A stretch of DNA of 18,178 nucleotides from SAR86 cluster bacterium (GTDB lineage Bacteria; Pseudomonadota; Gammaproteobacteria; Pseudomonadales; Azotimanducaceae), in NCBI GenBank assembly GCA_013204195.1, contig JABMOJ010000108.1, positions 1 to 18,178 on the forward strand, in the 5' to 3' direction. Below, piece by piece: positions 1 through 6,931 of this stretch. The notes below the pieces were generated by a model. That model did not search any database, was not told where the DNA came from, and worked only from the letters and a program-made list of their open reading frames with translations. The stretch's first letter is position 1. Each line of letters starts with the position of its first letter. Both the position numbers and the translations under genes were made by a program.

Positions 1-894
1 GTCTTGCAGTAGGCTAATAATAAAAGCCGGAGGCATAAATGTCAGAGTGACCTTCTCACGCTTAATCTGCTCTAGTACGAGGGTGATATTCAGTGGGTGG
101 TGCAGCACGAATGTGCCACCACAGATTAGCCAAGAGTAAAATCCACCCCCTAAGGCCGCCATATTGACTAGCGGTCTAGCATTGAGAATCACGTCTCCAT
201 CTCGTATGGACGCACCATCTCTCAAGCCTTTGCCAGTAACCATCCACTGGTTGTGAGTACGCATTACGCCCTTTGGAAAACCTTCGGTGCCCGAGGTCCA
301 GCAAATAGTATTCACGTCGTTAGCATTCAGTGCATTACTCACCTGATGCAAAGCGATAGCAGTTTCAGCGACTTCTAATTGAGATTCGGAAAGCGATTGA
401 TCCAGGTCTTCAACACAGACAGTGCGGATTTTGTGCTTTTGGCAGATCTGCGTTGCCTCCGCTAGCAGACTACGATTTTTGAATCTGTTCACGGTGACAA
501 ATAGCTTCGGCGCGAGATGACCTAGAATTTGCTCAAGTTCATGACCTGCAAAGTCAACAAGCACCGGGCTGGCGATAGCACCAACACGACTGCAGGCCAA
601 GATCATGACAACGCCTTCGTGTATATTGGGGAGCTGCAACACGACGATGTCATCTTTTACAACACCAAGTTTTATGAACAAGTCAGTGGCTTCTGTAACC
701 TTACGATTCAACGCCCTATAAGTTATTCGTTGGGGTTTTCCATGAATTAGCTCTAGACGGTTATCAGGATCTACCAATGCGGTACGGTCAGGGAATTTAG
801 CTACGTTGTTTAGAAATAAATCATCTAAAGTCTCGGTACCCCACCAGCCTTTTTCTGTGCATGACCTTATTCTATCCTCAGACGCGAAGATCAT
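1..894 (-). CDS. AMP-dependent acyl-CoA synthetase/ligase, C-terminus cut by window edge
   Basis: N-terminal 298 codons of an ANL-superfamily adenylating enzyme, which activates a carboxylic acid with ATP and loads it on CoA in the cytoplasm. The reading frame is open through the left edge, so the C-terminal lid domain is missing. The AMP/phosphate-binding loop is visible at residues 199-209 (WTSGTEGFPKG), followed by MRTHN; the start (about residues 17-35) has the KGWWGTETLDDLF type of opening seen in ligases annotated for cyclohexanecarboxylate or fatty acids. The ATG (894-892) overlaps the TGA of the transporter gene as ATGA, with no clear Shine-Dalgarno sequence of its own, so translation is probably coupled. 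The substrate cannot be read from the sequence. Pairing with a transporter, an oxygenase and a thiolase suggests activation of an imported or cleaved acid. Family call firm, specificity unknown. Confidence 0.9.
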   Translation of the reverse strand, partial: MIFASEDRIRSCTEKGWWGTETLDDLFLNNVAKFPDRTALVDPDNRLELIHGKPQRITYRALNRKVTEATDLFIKLGVVKDDIVVLQLPNIHEGVVMILACSRVGAIASPVLVDFAGHELEQILGHLAPKLFVTVNRFKNRSLLAEATQICQKHKIRTVCVEDLDQSLSESQLEVAETAIALHQVSNALNANDVNTICWTSGTEGFPKGVMRTHNQWMVTGKGLRDGASIRDGDVILNARPLVNMAALGGGFYSWLICGGTFVLHHPLNITLVLEQIKREKVTLTFMPPAFIISLLQD

Positions 895-2315
895 AGCCGC
901 GCCACATTGTCTTCTATCTTGTCGGCAGTGAGACCTCCATCGTCACCGCCCTCTTCAATGGCGAAGTAGCTCCTAACCCTCCATAGTAGAATTGCAGATA
1001 GAGGCATGGTCATCAACGCAAATACCTGAAGCGAGTGATGCACCATTGATTGGTCCAAGAAAACATAATCAGTCAGAAGAGCGACCAGTAGCGGCCCTAG
1101 CCCTAGCCCCAAAATATTACCTACCAGCATAAAAGATGCGCCGGCCTGACCTCTAAAATGGGGCGGCGTAATCGTCTGCAACGTTGCTGCGTTGAGTCCT
1201 GCGGGTAACCCCATAAAAAAAATTGCAATTCCTGCCGCTGCTATCGACAACTGGGTATTGTCCAAACTTGCCGACAGCGCGCCAAAAATGCCCAATAGCA
1301 ATGAACCTATAGCGCTAACCCGCAATTGGGAATCCGACAGCCCGCGTACGCGAAAGTAATTAGACAGCGCAGCACCGGAAAAGCTACCCGCAGGCCCGCA
1401 GATAAGTAGACACAAGCCGATGTATAACCCGACATCACCAATCTCTAGACCATGAACTCGCATTAGCATTGCCGGTGTCCACGCCAGAAATGAGTAACTA
1501 AACATCATGTGTAGGCCATATCCAAGGTTATGACCAAGATAAGGCTTTAAGTTCGCGCGATAGTGACGCAAAAACTCTCTGAACGTTACTGGTGCTGATT
1601 CGTTGTCGGGCGCACTAACCGCGGCTGTCTTCTCTTGGCCGCCCCTCGCGGGTTCGGCGACAAAAAAGTAGAACAATACCGACAAGAAGATACCTGGCGC
1701 CGCAAAGACGAAAAATGCTATCTGCCAACTGTATATCTCGCCAAAGAAGGGTAGGTCAGTCGGCGGCAAGCCTGAAAGATAGCCGACTAATTTGCCACCC
1801 AGCAGAAACGCAAGACCTGTACCTAAGTAGATGCCAGCACCATAAATCGCAAATGCTCGCGAACGCTTTTTCGCATCAAATAGATCGGAGAGTAAAGAAT
1901 AGGTGCCTGGCGAAAGACCAGCCTCTCCAACACCGACGAACATACGCGCGACAAATAGCTGAAAGAAACTCCGTGAAATCCCGCTGATTGCTGTCGCCAA
2001 GCTCCACAGAAAAATTGAGAGAGCGATAATTTTAACGCGGCTTTTGGTATCAACAAGCTTACCGAGGTAGATACCGGTAATCGTGTAAAAAAGAGCGAAT
2101 GAAGTACCATGTAACAGGCTGAACATGGTGTCGCTGATACCTAAATCGCGCTGAATAGGTTCAATCATCAACACGAGCAATTGACGATCTAGGAAGGATA
2201 GGCAATAGGCTAGCATCAACCAAAAGGCCACCAGATTAGCTGAACCGGATCCATCGGCCGGACTATATTGTGCGGCAGAGCTATTGTTTTCTTGGCTAAT
2301 CGGCATGAACTTCAC
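891..2315 (-). CDS. Major facilitator superfamily transporter, spinster/organic-acid type
   Basis: A 474-residue inner-membrane secondary transporter with the usual MFS length and about 12 hydrophobic segments. After a short polar N-terminus (about 28 residues) comes the first helix; the loop after helix 2 has the MFS signature form GKLVDTKSRVK, and helix 4 carries RMFVGVGEAGLSPG, typical of the spinster-like and hexuronate/organic-anion branches. A polar loop around residues 225-245 separates the two halves. The start is GTG at 2315; an in-frame ATG nine bases downstream (2306-2304) is equally possible, and neither has a good ribosome site. The gene is directly upstream of, and overlaps, the acyl-CoA ligase, so it probably imports the acid that the ligase activates. 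That substrate link is inference from gene order. Confidence 0.9.
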   Translation of the reverse strand: MKFMPISQENNSSAAQYSPADGSGSANLVAFWLMLAYCLSFLDRQLLVLMIEPIQRDLGISDTMFSLLHGTSFALFYTITGIYLGKLVDTKSRVKIIALSIFLWSLATAISGISRSFFQLFVARMFVGVGEAGLSPGTYSLLSDLFDAKKRSRAFAIYGAGIYLGTGLAFLLGGKLVGYLSGLPPTDLPFFGEIYSWQIAFFVFAAPGIFLSVLFYFFVAEPARGGQEKTAAVSAPDNESAPVTFREFLRHYRANLKPYLGHNLGYGLHMMFSYSFLAWTPAMLMRVHGLEIGDVGLYIGLCLLICGPAGSFSGAALSNYFRVRGLSDSQLRVSAIGSLLLGIFGALSASLDNTQLSIAAAGIAIFFMGLPAGLNAATLQTITPPHFRGQAGASFMLVGNILGLGLGPLLVALLTDYVFLDQSMVHHSLQVFALMTMPLSAILLWRVRSYFAIEEGGDDGGLTADKIEDNVARL

Positions 2316-2339
2316 TGCTTTGTTTTTTTCGAGTTAACT

Positions 2340-2366
2340 ATTATAACTGAAGGCAGTCAAGTTAAA
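2340..2366 (-). promoter_or_regulatory. Putative promoter of the transporter-ligase operon
   Basis: On the minus strand a perfect -10 hexamer TATAAT lies at 2345-2340, placing the predicted transcript start about 18-20 bases before the GTG at 2315. Upstream, TTTAAC (2366-2361) gives a weak -35 at 15 bp spacing; a better hexamer, TTGACT (2360-2355), is only 9 bp away and is more likely chance or part of an operator. An activator-dependent promoter would explain the poor -35. This would let the transporter-ligase pair be transcribed separately from the regulator gene. Confidence 0.4.
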
Positions 2367-2425
2367 TTTGGGCAAGAACTGCTAATTCGAGGAAAGTCAA
2401 AGAGCCGACAGATAGAAAAATAGCG

Positions 2426-2474
2426 GCCAAGCCGCGCTTCTCATGCGGCTCAGCCAGCGAAGCGCGAGCTTGGC
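2426..2474 (-). terminator. Probable intrinsic terminator of the HxlR regulator gene
   Basis: Inverted repeat with arms 2426-2440 and 2459-2474, complementary over 15 bp with one bulged base, and an 18-base loop. Read on the minus strand, the stem is followed four bases later by ATTTTTC, a short U-run. It sits 76 bases past the stop of the HxlR gene and before the transporter promoter, where a terminator would be expected. The long loop and modest U-run lower confidence. Confidence 0.5.
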
Positions 2475-2549
2475 ATTTTCAGCATTTTAAAACGGAGGTT
2501 GGCACGCGGGCGCAGAACAGAAGATCAAAACTGGAGGTTGAAGCGGCGT

Positions 2550-3446
2550 TTAGAGATTAACTGATGTATTTTCGTATGTCACATGCCCTTCGCAGGCGCT
2601 ACATATGAGATCCGTTTCCAAGCCGGCTCCACACGGCTTGTGGAGCAGCGCCGGCTGATTCGACGACTCTTTCTTCCTGCTCGAGCTCCACTTCATAAGC
2701 TCCATTATCAAGGCTATCAGCTCTTTGCCAGCGTCACTTGGCAGGTACAGAAGCCGATCAGGGGACTCTTGATAAAGACGAGTAACGCAGAGCCCAAGGA
2801 GCTGTAGTTTGCGAAGACGCGCAGACAGGGTGGCTGGATGCATGCGTGTCCATTTTTGAATATCATCAAATCGATAATGCCCTTGAAGAATCGCACTCAT
2901 CACTTTCAGCGCCTTTTGATCGCCTAAAAAGACCGATGCTTTAGCAATTTCGGCATTACTCGAGCGAAGATCCGCACCAGGCTTCGCGCTCGTTCTGTGG
3001 TTCAAAGTGCTTCCATGCTCATGAAACGGTGTTTTTTCATTAAAGATAATATCTTCAGTCAGGATCTCCGCATGACAGGCCAAGCAGGCTGTTTTGCAAC
3101 GCAAAGGCGCCCCACACTCATGCCTCCAAGGAGAGACGAACGCGCCAGGACGCGGGTCCCACCTGAGCTGCCACTCTCTGGCCACAACCATAATATAAAA
3201 CAATCTTTTCCCTGCCTCCGTCAGCTTATAGGTACCATCAGCCCGCTTTGGCAGCGCTTTTTTAACCACACAACCTGCAGCCACAAGCTTTGCGAGTCGA
3301 TTACTCAGCGTAGATGGAGGAATTGAGATTACAGCACTAAAATCGGACCAAGTAGATGCCCCGTAGAGCAACTCACGAACCAGCAGTAAGGTCCAGTAAT
3401 CCCCCAGGATTTCAAAAGCATTGATATTTTTTAGCTTCGCTAGCAT
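2550..3446 (-). CDS. Tandem HxlR-family transcriptional regulator (two winged-helix modules fused)
   Basis: A 298-residue cytoplasmic DNA-binding protein made of two HxlR modules, against about 110-230 residues for a usual single-module member. Module 1 (about 1-130): EILGDYWTLLLVRELLYGA near residues 12-30, the recognition region PPSTLSNRLAKL at 43-54, then a tail with H109, C111, C117, C121, C124. Module 2 (about 165-298): FLGDQKALKVMSAILQGHYRF, HPATLSARLRKLQLLG, then a matching tail with H269, C272, C282, C285. Both tails resemble the H-x-x-C-G...C-x-x-C segment of longer HxlR proteins and could bind metal or sense redox state. HxlR proteins normally bind as dimers, so one chain may act as a pseudo-dimer. 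The ATG at 3446 is the only usable start. It is divergent from the oxygenase gene and probably controls this cluster. The ligand is unknown. Confidence 0.88.
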   Translation of the reverse strand: MLAKLKNINAFEILGDYWTLLLVRELLYGASTWSDFSAVISIPPSTLSNRLAKLVAAGCVVKKALPKRADGTYKLTEAGKRLFYIMVVAREWQLRWDPRPGAFVSPWRHECGAPLRCKTACLACHAEILTEDIIFNEKTPFHEHGSTLNHRTSAKPGADLRSSNAEIAKASVFLGDQKALKVMSAILQGHYRFDDIQKWTRMHPATLSARLRKLQLLGLCVTRLYQESPDRLLYLPSDAGKELIALIMELMKWSSSRKKESSNQPALLHKPCGAGLETDLICSACEGHVTYENTSVNL

Positions 3447-3572
3447 TAGACATCTCGATACATGGCCATGCTTGACCGATATTATTAATGAAGTTACTCT
3501 AACAGATCTCTATGACAAGCCGTTCAAAAAGACTGGAAGCGGAGATCCTAACATTTAAAAAGAGTACGTCCC
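3447..3572. promoter_or_regulatory. Divergent control region between HxlR regulator and oxygenase, with palindrome
   Basis: 126 bp between divergent starts, so it must hold both promoters. A perfect 10-bp palindrome CATGGCCATG lies at 3461-3470, 14 bp before the regulator ATG, and is followed directly by TTGACC (3472-3477), a good -35 for the plus strand. The matching -10 at 17 bp spacing, TACTCT, is poor, as in activator-dependent promoters. The stretch 3478-3495 is A/T-rich. The oxygenase ATG is preceded by AAAAAGAG at suitable spacing as ribosome site. That the palindrome is the regulator's operator is inference. Confidence 0.45.
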
Positions 3573-5060
3573 ATGTCAAGTGTCACGATTCACAACACGC
3601 TCGCCTTGAAAATGATTGAAGCGGGAAATGACTATCTTCACGATAGTTATCATGGGCCCGTTGACAAAGAAATCACGGCAATCGACCTCCAGGCTTCAGG
3701 AGAGATCCCAGCCGATCTCGATGGCGTCTATATTCGAAACTCACACAACCCCATACAAGGCTCCCTGAGTGGTCGCTATCACTGGTTTGATGGAGACGGT
3801 ATGGTACATGGCGTGACGTTTAAGCAGGGCCAAGCTGACTATAGAAACAGGATGGTAATGACAGAAGGACTCCTAGAAGAGCTGGAAGCGGGCGAAGGGT
3901 TGTTTCCCGGTTTACGCGATGGGTTTGACGCCGAATACGGCCTCAAAAATAATTCGGGTACAGATGTCGTTCTGCATAACGGTGAATTCAAAACAATGTT
4001 TTCACGTTGCGGCAAGCCTTATAAGCTGGACCCTGTCGACTTCCACACAATTGGCGCAGAAGATTTCAATGGCGATTGGGCCAAGGGGGTTTCAGCGCAC
4101 TCAAAAGTTGACGAACGTACGGGAGAATTTTTATTCTTCAACTACAGCTTTAAAGCAAAACCCTATATGCAGTACGGGGTTGTCAGCAAAGATAATGCGC
4201 TTGTTTGCCACACTGACATAGAACTTCCCGGTCCGCGCCTACCGCATGACTGCTGGATCACCGAAAATTTCACAGTAGTCCACGACCTACCGCTATTTTG
4301 GGATCCTGACCTGCTAGTCAAAGAGAAGAAAAAGTTGTTATTTGATGATACTCAGCCGTCACGATTCGGTGTTTTACCCCGTTATGGTCAGGGCGCTGAC
4401 GTGGTATGGTTTGAATGTGAGCCAACTTATATTTTGCATACTGTGAATGCTTGGGAAGAAGACGATTGCATTGTTGCATATGCCTACAAGCAGCTTAATC
4501 CGTTACCTACGGTCCCTGCGGACACGCCAAGAGTAAAGGTACAAAACTATTTCCTATCCTACCATATCACCCAACCACGCCTGACCGAATATCGGTTTAA
4601 CTTGAAGACTGGAGAAGCTAGCGAACGGATTATTGACCCTAGTTGCGCAGAATCTCCCGGGATCAATACCGCCTATTTGGGTATAAAAAATCGCTATTCC
4701 TACAATGCGTTAGTCCCCGAGATTCCATTTTTCTTACACCACGGTATTCAAAAGTTTGACTACCAAGAACTACGGGAAATCGATAGATACATGCTACCTG
4801 AGGGGAAATTTATGCAGCAGCCTGTGTTCGCGCCAAAGGCTGACTCACAAGATGAAGATGACGGTTATTTATTGGCCTACGTTGGAGACAAAAAAGAAAC
4901 GGAAGTTTACATCTGGGACGCGAAAAAGATTTCAGAAGGCCCTGTAACCAGGGTGCTATTGCCGCAGTGGGTGCCCTTTGGGTCACATGCTTACTGGGGT
5001 CGCGGTAGCGATATCGCCGAGGCACAAACACGAAATCAGCGCGACGAAACAGCGCTTTAA
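3573..5060 (+). CDS. Carotenoid cleavage / stilbene-type oxygenase (RPE65 superfamily)
   Basis: A 495-residue member of the iron(II) oxygenase family that cleaves or oxidises alkene double bonds in carotenoids, apocarotenoids, stilbenes or phenylpropanoids; cytosolic, with no signal peptide. The four histidines that bind iron in the seven-bladed propeller are present: H176 (SAHSKVD), H225 (LPHDCWITEN), H289 (YILHTVNAW) and H472 (PFGSHAYW). The N-terminal family block is present as YHWFDGDGMVHG at 69-80, and QPVFAPK with DEDDGYLL near 415-434. Length is normal for bacterial members such as lignostilbene dioxygenases and isoeugenol monooxygenase. Two motifs deviate: IRNSHNP where RNGPNP is usual, and GSHAYW where GFHG is usual. 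It is followed 19 bases later by the thiolase, certainly in the same operon. Superfamily firm; carotenoid versus aromatic substrate undecided, with context leaning to an acid-yielding catabolic path. Confidence 0.9.
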   Translation: MSSVTIHNTLALKMIEAGNDYLHDSYHGPVDKEITAIDLQASGEIPADLDGVYIRNSHNPIQGSLSGRYHWFDGDGMVHGVTFKQGQADYRNRMVMTEGLLEELEAGEGLFPGLRDGFDAEYGLKNNSGTDVVLHNGEFKTMFSRCGKPYKLDPVDFHTIGAEDFNGDWAKGVSAHSKVDERTGEFLFFNYSFKAKPYMQYGVVSKDNALVCHTDIELPGPRLPHDCWITENFTVVHDLPLFWDPDLLVKEKKKLLFDDTQPSRFGVLPRYGQGADVVWFECEPTYILHTVNAWEEDDCIVAYAYKQLNPLPTVPADTPRVKVQNYFLSYHITQPRLTEYRFNLKTGEASERIIDPSCAESPGINTAYLGIKNRYSYNALVPEIPFFLHHGIQKFDYQELREIDRYMLPEGKFMQQPVFAPKADSQDEDDGYLLAYVGDKKETEVYIWDAKKISEGPVTRVLLPQWVPFGSHAYWGRGSDIAEAQTRNQRDETAL

Positions 5061-5079
5061 ACTGCCACAGGAGTCAATA

Positions 5080-6282
5080 ATGAGCATTTTCGTCCTCGAA
5101 GCTATTCGTATTCCACGCGGCAAGGGCAACGCGAAGGGCGCACTACATCATGTTAAACCCGTTGATTTGCTGAAAAACCTTTTTGACGAGATGAGGAATA
5201 GAACCGCTATTGACCCATCCAGGGTCGACGAGGTCATCCTGGGTTGCGTGGGGCAACTAAACGACCAGGGTGGCAACATAGCACACACAGCCGCGCTCTA
5301 CTCAGACTGGCAAACTCGAGGTTCAGGCACGACACTCACCAGCTATTGCACGTCCGGTATTACCGCCTGCTCAATGGCGGCAGCCAAACTTCTTTCGGGT
5401 CAAGGCGAGTTATATGTTGTTGGCGGTGTAGAATCCATGTCTAGAGTACCTATCCTGTCAGACAATGGACCTCTATTCACCGACCCCGATGTATCCTCAA
5501 AAGTCCCCTTTGTGCCTAACGGTGTTATCGCTGACTTTATCGCTGCACGGCAGGGATACTCTCGAGAAGATCTGGATGCCTATGCCTCGGCATCCCACAA
5601 CAAAGCGGCAGTGGCCACAGAGAATGGTTACTTTAAGCGCTCTCTAGTTCCCGTAAGAGACGCGCGTGGGGAAATATTGTTAAGTGATGATGAATTAATT
5701 CGTCCTGGCTCATCGATTCAAAGCATGGCCAAACTCAGCCCCTCTTTTGAGAATATAGGCGCAGAAGGGTTTGACGACATGCTTTGCAAACAATTTCCAG
5801 AGGTTAGCCACATTCCCCATCACCACCACGCCGGGAACTCTCCGGGGATGGTCGATGGTGCATCACTGGCGTTGCTGGCGACTCGTGAAATGGCGTCTAA
5901 CCTAGGCATCCCAGCGCGAGCGGAAATTATCGGCTTCTCTACCAAGCGAGCTGCCGCTATTGAAGGGTTGACGGGTGGGTATGCTGCAGCGGAAGACGTA
6001 CTTAAACGCACCGGATTGAATGGGACAGACATAGACCTATGGGAATTCAACGAAGGGTTTGCCGCAACAGCAATGAACTTTGCTCAGCAACTTCATGTGC
6101 CACCCGACCGCTACAATGTAAATGGCAGCGGCATCGCCATGGGCCATGCAATGGGCGCAACAGGCGTCAATATACTCAGCATGATGATTGATGAGCTGGA
6201 GAGGCGAAAAATGCGTACTGGGCTCATCGCCATATCTGGCGCTGCTGGCGCTGGCGCTGCCATGATCGTTAGAATTTATTAG
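5080..6282 (+). CDS. Thiolase-family protein (acetyl-CoA acyltransferase-like), C-terminal catalytic Cys replaced by Ser
   Basis: A 400-residue thiolase-fold enzyme; classical members cleave 3-ketoacyl-CoA with CoA in beta-oxidation or condense acetyl-CoA. The nucleophile C90 is present (TSYCTSG), as are NEGF at 324-327 (family NEAF) and GHAMGATG with H356 (family GHP). The segment that normally carries the second catalytic cysteine (CxGGG) reads ISGAAGAG, with S386 in the cysteine position. The reaction may therefore be altered, for example acyl transfer or decarboxylating condensation instead of reversible thiolysis. The start is ATG 5080, preceded by AGGAG at good spacing; an upstream in-frame ATG at 4978 lies inside the oxygenase gene and is rejected. 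It follows the oxygenase by 19 bases and is the last gene of that operon. No clear terminator was found after it. Confidence 0.9.
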   Translation: MSIFVLEAIRIPRGKGNAKGALHHVKPVDLLKNLFDEMRNRTAIDPSRVDEVILGCVGQLNDQGGNIAHTAALYSDWQTRGSGTTLTSYCTSGITACSMAAAKLLSGQGELYVVGGVESMSRVPILSDNGPLFTDPDVSSKVPFVPNGVIADFIAARQGYSREDLDAYASASHNKAAVATENGYFKRSLVPVRDARGEILLSDDELIRPGSSIQSMAKLSPSFENIGAEGFDDMLCKQFPEVSHIPHHHHAGNSPGMVDGASLALLATREMASNLGIPARAEIIGFSTKRAAAIEGLTGGYAAAEDVLKRTGLNGTDIDLWEFNEGFAATAMNFAQQLHVPPDRYNVNGSGIAMGHAMGATGVNILSMMIDELERRKMRTGLIAISGAAGAGAAMIVRIY

Positions 6283-6931
6283 AAACTGACACGAGAACTG
6301 GCCGAGTTGCGTTAAACGCTACACTTAAGAATATACTTCACACAACTTATGTCATAGGCACTGCACAAGGATCGTTTGGCACATAATATGATGTTTGCGC
6401 CTGTGAGAAGTAAATAGGTGATATACGTGTGCGAATATCGGGGGCAGTTGTACTGCGCCATAACCTGGTACTCCTGATTAGTCGTCGGCACTTTCCATTA
6501 TCAAAATAAATGGAAGCCCACTAAGCGTCACCAAGCGTCATTGTCGGTGAATGGTGAATTATCAATCACGAGGAACGAGGAACGAGGAACGAGGAACGAC
6601 AGTGAGCAACCTCTATTGAAAACACGGTATCAACACTGACTCACAGTACGCTTGAATCGCAGATAAAATCTATGGGAATCAATGGCGAGGGGGTCAGTGG
6701 CGCGGGCGTTAGCAACAGATTGCTGGCTCTGCTGACGGTGTCTTCCCATTTCGATCCAATCAACCATCGAGGCCCTATCAACGCAACCTATGCCCGAATA
6801 ACCGCAAGGTTAAGTTCAAATCACGCCCTTGGAGTTGTGTCTCCAGCGTCACTCGCACTCCCTGATTGATGCCGACCCGGCGACTTAAGTACACTATCCT
6901 CGAATGGCTCACACTCGGCCGGCATTCTCGC
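6283..6931. other. 649-bp gene-free stretch between convergent genes
   Basis: Between the thiolase stop and the stop of the minus-strand metallohydrolase. No convincing coding region: the short open frames (for example 6672-6869) match nothing I recognise and lack ribosome sites. It holds the four-copy 7-bp repeat described separately, a short direct repeat AAGCGTCA at 6523-6530 and 6533-6540, and the small palindrome GCGTTAAACGC near 6310-6320. No RNA gene or clear terminator seen. Base composition shifts from the A/T-richer left cluster to G/C-richer sequence around here, so it may mark an insertion boundary. Confidence 0.6.
6568..6599. repeat. 7-bp tandem repeat, four copies
   Basis: ACGAGGA repeated without error at 6568-6574, 6575-6581, 6582-6588 and 6589-6595, plus a partial fifth copy ACGA. 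It is a short slippage-prone array in non-coding DNA, about 285 bases past the thiolase stop. No function is evident. Confidence 0.95.

Noticed and set aside
529..750. 73-residue plus-strand open frame
   Set aside because: Antisense to the acyl-CoA ligase, whose continuous frame with the AMP-binding loop is clearly the real gene.
4978..5079. In-frame upstream ATG extending the thiolase by 34 residues
   Set aside because: It lies inside the oxygenase coding region in another frame, the extra residues do not resemble thiolases, and a good AGGAG precedes the ATG at 5080.
6568..6599. Short tandem array considered as a CRISPR or phage attachment site
   Set aside because: Units are 7 bp with no spacers, and no Cas, integrase or tRNA gene is nearby.
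6672..6869. 65-residue plus-strand open frame in the long intergenic gap
   Set aside because: No ribosome site, no recognisable family, and irregular composition; likely chance.
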